The notes under the pieces: model-generated
Database searches by the model: none
What the model was told of the DNA's origin: nothing
What the model saw: only the letters and a program-made list of their open reading frames with translations
Assembly: GCA_015061085.1 (NCBI GenBank)
Contig: SUXG01000001.1
Coordinates: 124,001 to 188,000, forward strand
Reading direction: 5' to 3'
Source of the DNA: Bacteroidales bacterium
GTDB lineage: Bacteria > Bacteroidota > Bacteroidia > Bacteroidales > Muribaculaceae
DNA: 64,000 nucleotides
Position numbers and translations under genes: made by a program
Shown: positions 27,808 to 34,937 of the stretch, piece after piece
Position numbering within the stretch: the stretch's first letter is position 1
Layout: every line of letters begins with the position of its first letter

Positions 27808-28125
27808 ATGGAAATAAAAGAAGCTCAACTGCTTGTCGATGAGTGGATTAAGACGGTAGGGGTGCGCTATTTCAGCGAGTTGACTAATATGGCATTGCTG
27901 ACGGAAGAAGTCGGTGAAGTCGCTCGGATTATGGCCAGAAGATATGGCGATCAGGTAGCGAAAGACGGCGACCTTGACAAGCAATTGGCTGATGAACTTG
28001 CCGATGTCCTTTGGGTTGTGATATGCCTTGCCAACCAGACCGGCATAGACCTCGAAGATGCTCTGCGTCGCAACCTTGATAAAAAGCGCTCTCGCGACAA
28101 GCATCGCTTCGATGCCTTAAAATAG
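27808..28125 (+). CDS. MazG-like nucleotide pyrophosphohydrolase
   Basis: A 105-residue cytoplasmic protein of the all-alpha NTP pyrophosphatase family. The metal-binding acidic residues are in LLTEEVGEVARIMARRYGD (about residues 30-48; the EExxE pattern) and in LADELADVLWVV (about 60-71; ExxD pattern). It hydrolyses a nucleoside triphosphate to monophosphate, perhaps a damaged or non-canonical one. Starting four bases after the nuclease stop, it is probably co-transcribed with the secreted DNase: one gene breaks DNA outside, the other cleans up nucleotides inside. That functional link is inference. A good terminator follows. Confidence 0.88.
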   Translation: MEIKEAQLLVDEWIKTVGVRYFSELTNMALLTEEVGEVARIMARRYGDQVAKDGDLDKQLADELADVLWVVICLANQTGIDLEDALRRNLDKKRSRDKHRFDALK

Positions 28126-28170
28126 TTGAGCACCGACGTAAATAAGTATTAATATAATTGCAATAAGACT

Positions 28171-28211
28171 AAGGAGCTAAATCTCTGAGATATAGCTCCT
28201 TTTGTTTTTTG
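28171..28211 (+). terminator. terminator after the MazG-like gene
   Basis: Nine-base arms 28171-28179 and 28193-28201, followed by TTTGTTTTTT. Confidence 0.85.
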
Positions 28212-28281
28212 TGGCGCTTAAAAACAACACACATATATGTATCCCAATATATGGTGCAAGATAATACATTTTTTTTGGTAA

Positions 28282-28460
28282 GAGGTGCGTTTTCCTACGA
28301 AAAATCACCCCGAAAAACTGCGTTTTCCTATAAAATGTGACCGTAAAGAGGTGCGTTTTCCTACGAAAAATCACCCCGAAAAACTGCGTTTTCCTATAAA
28401 ATGTGACCGTAAAGAGGTGCGTTTTCTTACGAAAAAACACCTTGAAAAACTGCGTTTTCC
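28282..28460. repeat. tandem 66-bp repeat built of two 33-bp half units
   Basis: Two identical 66-bp units (28282-28347 and 28348-28413) and a third, partly diverged one (28414 to about 28460). Each unit is two 33-bp halves that share the core TGCGTTTTCCTA and differ in between. Because 33 is a multiple of three, frames stay open on both strands and read as repeating 11-residue peptides (for example RFPTKNHPEKL and RFPIKCDRKEV). No start with a sensible context exists on either strand. There are no unique spacers, so it is not a CRISPR array. It lies between a terminator at 28171 and the bidirectional hairpin at 28561. Confidence 0.9.
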
Positions 28461-28560
28461 GTATTTTGTCATAACAAAATTGTAGCAGACAGGAAAAGTA
28501 AATACTAAAAATCTGTCAAAATAGACCAATCCACCAAAATTTTTGCCGGAAAGTAATAAC

Positions 28561-28594
28561 AAATAAGTCATCGATAAAATTCGATGACTTATTT
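28561..28594. terminator. bidirectional hairpin before the beta-helix lipoprotein gene end
   Basis: Perfect 14-base arms 28561-28574 and 28581-28594 with A and T ends on both sides; on the minus strand it lies 45 bases past the stop of the gene at 28639-30069. Confidence 0.75.
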
Positions 28595-28638
28595 GCGATG
28601 TGACTTATATGGACAATATATACAATATAAAGGTTTTC

Positions 28639-30069
28639 TTATTCTTCGATGAGGTCGTGGTTGTAGATCCAGACGAACGCTCCGAGGTCAGGGATTCCGG
28701 ATGATAGTCTATAATTGCCGTAGATGTCGTAAAGCGATTCTTCAGGTACAAACTCAGCAGATCCCATGCCAATGGCAGGAGAGTCGTTTTTGAGTCGATA
28801 GTCGAATATATAGTCTTCTCTTATGGTATAAAAGAGAGGGTCGGCATCCCATACGCAGTTTATAAAGTTGTCGTCGTCAGAGCCTGCTGATTTCAGCAAC
28901 ACATTGCGTAGATAGACATTGGAGCCGGTGAGGTCGCCTTCGTTGATGTCAGCGGTCATTCCGTAAAGAATGCTGTTTTCAAAGCTTGCTTGCATTAAAG
29001 GCCTATCGCTGATTTCAGAGCCCGGGAGGCAGTGATAAAGACAGAGCAAAGGTTCAAACATTGCCGAGAAAAGATAGTAGTTGGAGATAGTGCATTGGGA
29101 GAAACGATATTTTCCACCCCAAAGTTCGACCACTCCGTTTGCCGCTTCAGAGAAGCAGCATCCGAAGGCATCAACCCATGCGTATTTGGCGACGATGGCT
29201 GAGGATTGCGAATTGTGCAACCAACTATTGACAAGTAGGAGTTTTCGTCGGTCGGTTGAACTGCAAGAGTCGATTTGCAAGCCGATCGCAGTAGAGCGCA
29301 TATTGACAAACTCTAAACGGTTGTCGAAACTTTCGGCTTCAATTCTTATGCCATGCCATTGTCCTGCCATAATATCGTATTCAACATCGGGCAAGACATT
29401 GTCTAATCGGTCGCCACGGAAATGTATCATGTTTTCGACAGAGCCGACAGCCTCAATTTGCCCTCGGACTGTCAATGAAGCTTTGTCATGGAAGAGCAAT
29501 CGCGCACCCGGATCGATGGTTAATTTAGCTCCTTTTTCTACCACAAGACTATCGAAAATTACGTATGGGCGTTCGGCTGTGAAACGGGTGTCGGAGTCAA
29601 TGCGCAAGTCGCGCAATCGAGTGACATTCTGTCCGTAGGCTTCTACTTGGACTTCTTGGGTGACGCCATTTGTGACGAACTGCAATTTGTCTTCTATTAG
29701 ATATGGCTCGTTGTCGGAATTTGCATCGATGAAACATTCGATGAAGATATATATCGAGTCGCCACCTCTGATTTCGACATTTTGGAACGATTTGCCGTTC
29801 ATGCCGTCAACATTCATGCTGAAGTTTGAGTCTTCGTTGCGCTTGAAAGCAATGTTTGAGATGTTGATTGATTTTTTTGCTTTGTTATAGACCAATAAAC
29901 GGGCTGTCGGAGTTCCTAAATCGGTAAAGACGGTGTCGAAACTGACAGTGTCGCGCGAAAATGTCAGGATGTCGGAAGGCGAAGTGGTAAAATCGTCCTC
30001 AATACAAGAGTGAGAGATTAAACCAAACAGGCCGATGAATGTCAATAGTAAATAACGCATCTTTTTCAT
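28639..30069 (-). CDS. lipoprotein with right-handed beta-helix-like repeats
   Basis: A 476-residue predicted outer-membrane or surface lipoprotein. The signal peptide ends in a lipobox-like LISHSC (Cys about residue 22), followed by acidic residues, IEDDF. The middle (about 165-440) has the short hydrophobic strands and turns of a parallel beta-helix, for example KGAKLTIDPGARLLFHDKAS, GIRIEAES, and later strand sets ending in DPLFYTIREDYIFDYRLKN and SPAIGMGSAE, the usual closing part of pectate-lyase-like repeats. No catalytic residues can be named. It is a single-gene unit; the divergent neighbour is lpxB. Confidence 0.75.
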   Translation of the reverse strand: MKKMRYLLLTFIGLFGLISHSCIEDDFTTSPSDILTFSRDTVSFDTVFTDLGTPTARLLVYNKAKKSINISNIAFKRNEDSNFSMNVDGMNGKSFQNVEIRGGDSIYIFIECFIDANSDNEPYLIEDKLQFVTNGVTQEVQVEAYGQNVTRLRDLRIDSDTRFTAERPYVIFDSLVVEKGAKLTIDPGARLLFHDKASLTVRGQIEAVGSVENMIHFRGDRLDNVLPDVEYDIMAGQWHGIRIEAESFDNRLEFVNMRSTAIGLQIDSCSSTDRRKLLLVNSWLHNSQSSAIVAKYAWVDAFGCCFSEAANGVVELWGGKYRFSQCTISNYYLFSAMFEPLLCLYHCLPGSEISDRPLMQASFENSILYGMTADINEGDLTGSNVYLRNVLLKSAGSDDDNFINCVWDADPLFYTIREDYIFDYRLKNDSPAIGMGSAEFVPEESLYDIYGNYRLSSGIPDLGAFVWIYNHDLIEE

Positions 30070-30138
30070 AATATAAAAAACGTAACAGCGAGGTGCATTA
30101 TTATATAGAAGGTGTTAATTTTAAAATCAGAGCTCTAA

Positions 30139-31377
30139 ATGAAATATATGATTGTGGCCGGCGAGGCATCTGGCGACCTCCATGCGTCAGGATTGATTGA
30201 TGCGATTCGTAAGATTGATACTTCGAGTGAATTTTGCTTCTTTGGAGGCGATTATATGGAAAAGGCGGCAGGTGTGCATCCGTATGTACACTACACGGAA
30301 ATGAATGTTATGGGTTTCAGCGAAGTTTTGCGAAAATTGCCTCAACTATTAAAACACCTTAAAATAGCAAAACGTCTTCTGAGTGAATTCAAACCCGATG
30401 CTCTGATTCTTGTCGATTATCCGAGTTTTAATCTAAAATTGGCTAAAGTAGCTAAAAAAATCGGTATCCCTGTTCATTATTTTATTTCGCCCAAAATATG
30501 GGCATGGAAAGAATATCGCATAAAAAGCATCAAACGCTATGTGGATGCAATGTATTCGATATTGCCATTTGAAGTTCCGTACTATAAGAAGCATGACTAT
30601 AAAGTGACATATGTCGGCAATCCGTCGGTGCAAGAAATGGATTACGCTCTGGGCCACATGCCTCCGTTGAGGCATTTTCTTGAGCGTCAAGGTATTACCG
30701 ATGACCGTCGTATAATAGCATTGCTCCCGGGTTCGCGCAAGGGGGAAATACGAAATAATCTTCCTCTGATGATTGAGGTAGCCAAGAAGTTTTCTGACTA
30801 TCAATATGTTGTTGCTGCCGCTCCGACAATTTCGCTTAGATACTATCGACAGATAGCACAAGACCCCGGATTGAAAGTTGTCTTTGGATGTACTCCGATG
30901 TTGGTTAAACATTCGATAGCGGCATTGGTCACTTCCGGAACGGCAACACTTGAGACTGCATTGCTTGGAACGCCGCAAGTGGTGTGTTATCGCTCAAATG
31001 GAAAACGTATCGCCTACCAAATAATGGAGAAATTGCTCAAGGTGAAATATGTTTCCTTACCAAATCTGATAGTTGGCAACGAAGTCATACCTGAGCTTTT
31101 GGTGCATCGTTGCACAGTGGAGGGAATCAGTCGTAATTTGTCGCCATTGTTGGTGTCGAGTCCGCAACGAGATTGGCAAATAGGGGGCTACCGAACAATG
31201 AGAAGAAAACTCGGGACTCATTCAGCAACAGGATACGCAGCAGAATTGATTTGTCGATCGTTGAACTTGGAGATAGAGCATGATCAGGACTCAAACGAGG
31301 AGACTAAAAAGCGACGTAGAAGAAAATCGCGTCCAAAAACCGACGAAGAAAAACAGTCGCAAACAATAAATAGTTAG
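30139..31377 (+). CDS. lpxB: lipid-A-disaccharide synthase with basic C-terminal tail
   Basis: Joins UDP-2,3-diacylglucosamine and lipid X to form the lipid A disaccharide at the inner face of the inner membrane (GT19). The N-terminus MIVAGEASGDLHASGLIDAI (residues 4-23) is diagnostic, as are PHFISPKIWAWKEYRIK-like segments (about 113-130), LLPGSRKGEI (about 195-204) and TSGTATLETALLGTPQV (about 277-293). The protein is 412 residues, some 25-30 longer than usual; the extra tail (about 384-412) is rich in Lys, Arg and Glu, with KKRRRRKSR, and could bind membrane phosphates. In many relatives surE precedes lpxB; here it does not. Confidence 0.94.
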   Translation: MKYMIVAGEASGDLHASGLIDAIRKIDTSSEFCFFGGDYMEKAAGVHPYVHYTEMNVMGFSEVLRKLPQLLKHLKIAKRLLSEFKPDALILVDYPSFNLKLAKVAKKIGIPVHYFISPKIWAWKEYRIKSIKRYVDAMYSILPFEVPYYKKHDYKVTYVGNPSVQEMDYALGHMPPLRHFLERQGITDDRRIIALLPGSRKGEIRNNLPLMIEVAKKFSDYQYVVAAAPTISLRYYRQIAQDPGLKVVFGCTPMLVKHSIAALVTSGTATLETALLGTPQVVCYRSNGKRIAYQIMEKLLKVKYVSLPNLIVGNEVIPELLVHRCTVEGISRNLSPLLVSSPQRDWQIGGYRTMRRKLGTHSATGYAAELICRSLNLEIEHDQDSNEETKKRRRRKSRPKTDEEKQSQTINS

Positions 31378-31400
31378 ACTTGAATTGCAAATAACGATAT

Positions 31401-31443
31401 AATCTGCAGATGTAACTCATAAATAATGTTGCTTCTGCAGATT
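31401..31443. other. inverted repeat between lpxB and ruvB
   Basis: Ten-base arms 31401-31410 and 31434-31443 (AATCTGCAGA and its complement) around 23 bases. No T-run follows, so termination is uncertain. Confidence 0.5.
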
Positions 31444-31481
31444 TACGTAATGACAATATGCTGATAATTCCAAAAAAGACT

Positions 31482-31489
31482 TATCTTTG
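31482..31489 (+). promoter_or_regulatory. -7 box of ruvB
   Basis: TATCTTTG, 21 bases before the ATG at 31511. Confidence 0.55.
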
Positions 31490-31510
31490 CAGTCAGAATA
31501 GGTAATAAGA

Positions 31511-32536
31511 ATGGAATCACAAAATTTCGACATACGAAATCAAGGCAGAGAACGCGACAAAGATTTTGAAAAAGCATTGCGACCGTTGTGTTTCGATGAC
31601 TTCAGCGGGCAGGACAAGATAATAGAAAATCTGCGTGTTTTTGTGGCTGCAGCCCGAATGAGAGGCGAAGCGCTTGATCACACATTGCTTCATGGCCCTC
31701 CGGGATTGGGTAAAACTACGCTTTCTAATATCGTCGCAAACGAGTTGGGCGTCGGTTTCAAAGTTACGTCGGGTCCGGTGCTTGATAAGCCCGGAGATTT
31801 GGCAGGTATATTGATGTCGCTTGAAGAAAACGATGTACTTTTTATCGACGAAATACATCGTTTGCATCCGATCGTGGAGGAATATTTGTACTCTGCAATG
31901 GAAGACTATCGAATCGATATATTATTGGATAAAGGACCGGGTGCTAAAAGTGTGCAACTGTCACTTTCTCCATTCACATTGATTGGAGCCACAACTCGTA
32001 GCGGGTTGTTGACATCACCACTCAGAGCTCGCTTTGGGATAAATTGTCATCTTGAATACTATGATCAAGGTGTCTTGGAGCGCATTATTCGCCGATCGGC
32101 AGGATTATTGAAAGTAGAATGTACGAAAGAAGCTTCGCTTGAAATCGCATTGCGTAGTCGAGGTACTCCGCGAGTAGCAAATGCGTTGTTGCGTCGAGTG
32201 AGAGATTTTGCCATGGTGAAAGGTTCAGGCAAAATAGATTTGGAAATAGCTCGTTTTGCTTTAGAGGCTCTGAATATAGATAAGCATGGTCTTGATGAAA
32301 TAGATAATAAGATATTGACGACAATAATAGATAAATTCAAAGGAGGTCCGGTGGGCCTATCCACAATAGCCACTGCTTTGGGAGAGGATGCAGGAACACT
32401 TGAAGAAGTCTATGAACCATTCCTCATAAAAGAAGGGTTTATAAAGCGCACTCCACGAGGTCGAGAAGTGACAGATATTGCTTACCGACATCTCGGGCGT
32501 TGGCGAGAATCCGAACAAGGTTCGCTTTTTGATTAA
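31511..32536 (+). CDS. ruvB: Holliday junction branch migration helicase RuvB
   Basis: The motor of the RuvAB complex that moves Holliday junctions during recombination. The AAA+ core shows Walker A GPPGLGKTT (about residues 57-65), Walker B LFIDEIHRL (about 109-117) and the sensor stretch ATTRSGLLTSPLRARFG (about 157-173) with the arginine finger; the C-terminal winged helix includes GGPVGLSTIATALGE (about 278-292). 341 residues is standard. It has its own -7 box and is followed by about 140 bases of AT-rich spacer before the tRNA promoter. Confidence 0.97.
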   Translation: MESQNFDIRNQGRERDKDFEKALRPLCFDDFSGQDKIIENLRVFVAAARMRGEALDHTLLHGPPGLGKTTLSNIVANELGVGFKVTSGPVLDKPGDLAGILMSLEENDVLFIDEIHRLHPIVEEYLYSAMEDYRIDILLDKGPGAKSVQLSLSPFTLIGATTRSGLLTSPLRARFGINCHLEYYDQGVLERIIRRSAGLLKVECTKEASLEIALRSRGTPRVANALLRRVRDFAMVKGSGKIDLEIARFALEALNIDKHGLDEIDNKILTTIIDKFKGGPVGLSTIATALGEDAGTLEEVYEPFLIKEGFIKRTPRGREVTDIAYRHLGRWRESEQGSLFD

Positions 32537-32676
32537 AATAATGAATAGACGAGACTGTAATAATTTTTTGATGAATTTAAATATGGGTAATATATTGGTT
32601 ATCAGAATCTTGTCGTTGGTTTGATGTAATGCTCAGAAGAATAATTAAAAAAAAATAATCCAAAAAAGCGAAAAAA

Positions 32677-32708
32677 TTTGGTGGATTAAAAAAAACGTTG
32701 TAACTTTG
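32677..32708 (+). promoter_or_regulatory. promoter of the tRNA-Glu-rpsT-tRNA-Glu unit
   Basis: TTTG at 32677-32680, 20 bases, then TAACTTTG at 32701-32708: an exact match to the Bacteroidales consensus, 34 bases before the tRNA. Confidence 0.85.
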
Positions 32709-32742
32709 CACTCGCAAAATGCAAAAAGCAGTTGCGATAAGT

Positions 32743-32817
32743 GGCCCATTCGTCTATCGGTTAGGACGTGAGATTTTCATTCTCAAAAGAGGAGTTCGAC
32801 TCTCCTATGGGCTACCA
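32743..32817 (+). tRNA. tRNA-Glu (anticodon UUC), copy 1
   Basis: A cloverleaf can be drawn: acceptor arm GGCCCAT paired with ATGGGCT, D arm with GTC...GAC, anticodon arm TGAGA-TTTTCAT-TCTCA giving anticodon TTC, T arm GGAGT-TCGACTC-TCC. CCA (32815-32817) is encoded. Copy 2 (33177) is identical over the 72-base body. Confidence 0.96.
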
Positions 32818-32848
32818 AGTAAAAACAAAAAAGATTTTAGAAATAACG

Positions 32849-33100
32849 ATGGCAAACCATAAATCATCAGAAAAAAGAATCCGCCAAACGGAAAAGAGAA
32901 GAATCGAAAACCGTTATTGGGCAAAGACTTCTCGCAATGCAGTTCGTCGTGTTCGTAAAATGACAGACAAAGCTGAAGCTACAGAAGCTCTTAACAAGGT
33001 GAGTGCTCTTCTTGATCGTCTCGGTCGTAAGCACATTATCTCTAAAAACAAAGCATCTAACCTTAAGAGCAAATTGGCTAAACACGTTAATTCTCTCTAA
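32849..33100 (+). CDS. rpsT: 30S ribosomal protein S20
   Basis: Binds 16S rRNA early in small-subunit assembly. The 83-residue protein from the ATG at 32849 begins MANHKSSEKRIRQTEKRR, the typical basic N-terminus, and continues as three helices ending in ASNLKSKLAKHVNSL. Longer frames from upstream would run into the tRNA gene. It starts 32 bases after the CCA of tRNA-Glu copy 1 with no terminator, and tRNA-Glu copy 2 follows 76 bases after its stop, so mRNA and both tRNAs are likely cut from one transcript. This layout ties S20 output to tRNA processing. Confidence 0.97.
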   Translation: MANHKSSEKRIRQTEKRRIENRYWAKTSRNAVRRVRKMTDKAEATEALNKVSALLDRLGRKHIISKNKASNLKSKLAKHVNSL

Positions 33101-33176
33101 GAGTATTAATAGTTCAGTAGTTAGCTAAAAAAATAAAAACCGGCACTAACGAATAGTTGTGCGTATGGTTTAGGAT

Positions 33177-33248
33177 GGCCCATTCGTCTATCGGTTAGGA
33201 CGTGAGATTTTCATTCTCAAAAGAGGAGTTCGACTCTCCTATGGGCTA
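33177..33248 (+). tRNA. tRNA-Glu (anticodon UUC), copy 2
   Basis: Identical in its 72-base body to copy 1 (32743-32814), but the bases after the discriminator are CGA, so CCA is not encoded and must be added by an enzyme. Confidence 0.96.
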
Positions 33249-33250
33249 CG

Positions 33251-33283
33251 AAGGAGTTTCCAAATAAGGAGACTCCTTTTTTA
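33251..33283 (+). terminator. terminator of the tRNA-rpsT-tRNA unit
   Basis: Eleven-base arms 33251-33261 and 33268-33278 (one G-U) around AAATAA, then a T-run. Confidence 0.88.
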
Positions 33284-33389
33284 TTTTGATTTCAGGGTAT
33301 TAACTTTGGGATTGAGGCAAAACGAATTAAGAAATTTATTAACAAAGAATAATGTTTTGTTGTAAAGCAAAAGCAAAGTAGGTTTGGCG

Positions 33390-33542
33390 ATGGCAGACAA
33401 TTATTTGGAGAAGCAATATGAGGAGTATCTGAAGTCGAAGACATCGGGAGGTGAGGCTCGTAGGTTGCGTTGGCGTAAGCAGTTGAAGGCACAACAAGCT
33501 CGACAAAAATCAGAGGCTCAGCAAACAAAAAAGGATGAGTAA
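33390..33542 (+). CDS. small basic protein of 50 residues
   Basis: A short open frame beginning MADNYLEKQYEEYLKSK and ending in a run of charged residues (KQLKAQQARQKSEAQQTKKD, then E). The composition (Lys, Arg, Glu, Gln; no hydrophobic core) suggests a helical, possibly RNA- or ribosome-associated peptide. I recall similar 50-residue proteins with a MADNYLEK start in Bacteroidales, where automatic annotation is uninformative, but cannot verify this here. It lies between the tRNA terminator and bcp, 48 bases before the latter, and may share its transcript. Confidence 0.7.
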   Translation: MADNYLEKQYEEYLKSKTSGGEARRLRWRKQLKAQQARQKSEAQQTKKDE

Positions 33543-33590
33543 ATGTTTACTTAAAGATTACAGATATAGCATTTAAAGAAATATAAAATC

Positions 33591-34043
33591 ATGAAAATAG
33601 GAGATAAAGCGCCGGAAGTGTTGGGCGTTGATGCCAGTGGCAATGAAGTGAAATTGTCGGATTATGCAGGAAAAAAAATAGTGTTGTATTTCTATCCGAA
33701 AGATAATACGTCGGGTTGTACAGCACAAGCATGCAATTTGCGAGATAATTATGAAGCGTTGCGTAGAGCAGGTTATGAGGTGATCGGAGTCAGCAAAGAT
33801 AGTGCGGCTTCGCATGGTCGTTTCGCCGAGAAACATGGTTTGCCTTTCCGCTTAGTGGCTGATGTAGATAAGACTCTTAACGAGGCGTTTGGCGTTTGGC
33901 GCGAAAAGAGAATGTGTGGACGTGTCGGAATGGGTACGGTGCGCACTACATTTATCATCGATGAAAATGGAGTGATTGAAGATATTATAGAAAAAGTAAA
34001 TACAAAAGATCATACCAACCAGATTTTGAATAAAAATAGTTAA
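33591..34043 (+). CDS. bcp: thioredoxin-dependent thiol peroxidase (Bcp/PrxQ)
   Basis: Reduces hydrogen peroxide and organic hydroperoxides using thioredoxin. The peroxidatic Cys43 sits in DNTSGCTAQACNLRDNY (38-54) with the resolving Cys48 five residues later, the arrangement of the alpha-type BCP subfamily. 150 residues is standard. The stop codon TAA (34041-34043) is also the start of the TAACTTTG box that serves the next gene, so transcription of the following cassette begins inside the end of this gene. Confidence 0.95.
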   Translation: MKIGDKAPEVLGVDASGNEVKLSDYAGKKIVLYFYPKDNTSGCTAQACNLRDNYEALRRAGYEVIGVSKDSAASHGRFAEKHGLPFRLVADVDKTLNEAFGVWREKRMCGRVGMGTVRTTFIIDENGVIEDIIEKVNTKDHTNQILNKNS

Positions 34044-34048
34044 CTTTG
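34041..34048 (+). promoter_or_regulatory. -7 box of the O-acetylation cassette
   Basis: TAACTTTG overlapping the bcp stop codon, 58 bases before the ATG at 34107. Confidence 0.55.
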
Positions 34049-34106
34049 TATCGTTTTTGCAACAATATAATCAGAACGGAACAAAGTGACTGAAAATAAA
34101 ACGACT

Positions 34107-34937
34107 ATGATAATCAAAGAGTGGCGTAGCATTGTAGTTGCTATGCTACTCTTTATAGCATATATGCCGAGTGCAAAAGCAATGTGCAGTAATCATTCAG
34201 AAATGGATGTGGTTTTGCTTGGAGATTCCAATACGTGGCTTGGAGGTGAAGATTGCAACAACTCCAAAGGTTGGAGCAAATGGTTTAAGGATACGTTTCT
34301 ACCAAAATCGATTAGCAGTTATGCTCGAAGTGGAGCGACGTGGGCCAATACACCATCGACAGTTTGTAATTTGACAGAGAATATAGAAGTATTGGGCGAC
34401 AATAATGTGGTCTATAATCAAGTGTGTCGGTTGAAGTATGCGTATGCAGTCGGTAAGCAGCCTGTTCCGGAGTTGATTATAATTTCGGCAGGGACAAATG
34501 ACGCATGGTTTTCGCAGCATCGTCCGTATGCAATGCAGCGAAGAAAAAAGTCGGATAATCAAAGAGAAAACACACTCTCGTTAGAACCGTCGAAAAATTT
34601 GACAATAGAGGAATCCATCGCTCTTTGTTATGAATTGCTCCGAGAAGATTTTCCGGATGCTGAAATAGTATTGCTAACGCCATTACAGACAATAAAAGTT
34701 GACAAGAGTATTATCGAATTTGTCGGCGAGCTTATAGAATCTGTGGGGATAGGTTTGGGATGCTATGTTATTCGTCAAGATTTGGAGGGATGCGTCAGGA
34801 GTAATGAGGAATCAAAGGAAAAGGTAAATACATATGACGGCACGCACACTTCAGAACGGGGTGCTCGCTTAAATGGCGAGATGATCGCGTGCAAAGTTTG
34901 TGAATTTATTTGTGAAGAAAATAAAGTTAGTGAGTAA
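34107..34937 (+). CDS. secreted SGNH/GDSL hydrolase, O-acetylation cassette
   Basis: A 276-residue periplasmic esterase or acyltransferase of the SGNH fold, from the ATG at 34107 with a signal peptide (IVVAMLLFIAYMPSAKA); a GTG at 34086 in the same frame is an alternative. Block I is VVLLGDSNTWLG (nucleophile Ser), block III is SAGTNDAWFS (Gly-x-Asn-Asp) and block V is DGTHTSERGARLNG (Asp and His). The stop overlaps the ATG of the MBOAT gene by one base, so the two are translationally coupled. With the next two genes it forms a set like that which O-acetylates exopolysaccharide; here it may finish or edit acetyl groups. Confidence 0.82.
   Translation: MIIKEWRSIVVAMLLFIAYMPSAKAMCSNHSEMDVVLLGDSNTWLGGEDCNNSKGWSKWFKDTFLPKSISSYARSGATWANTPSTVCNLTENIEVLGDNNVVYNQVCRLKYAYAVGKQPVPELIIISAGTNDAWFSQHRPYAMQRRKKSDNQRENTLSLEPSKNLTIEESIALCYELLREDFPDAEIVLLTPLQTIKVDKSIIEFVGELIESVGIGLGCYVIRQDLEGCVRSNEESKEKVNTYDGTHTSERGARLNGEMIACKVCEFICEENKVSE

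Noticed and set aside
28282-28460. Possible CRISPR array
   Set aside because: Units are contiguous with no unique spacers, only two to three copies, and no cas genes are near.
28177-28571. Open frames of 66-87 codons on both strands across the 66-base repeat
   Set aside because: They exist because the period is a multiple of three; starts are GTG without a fitting context, and no domain is recognisable.
33177-33248. Integration site in the second tRNA-Glu
   Set aside because: No integrase gene or displaced 3' tRNA fragment is seen downstream; ordinary genes and a terminator follow.
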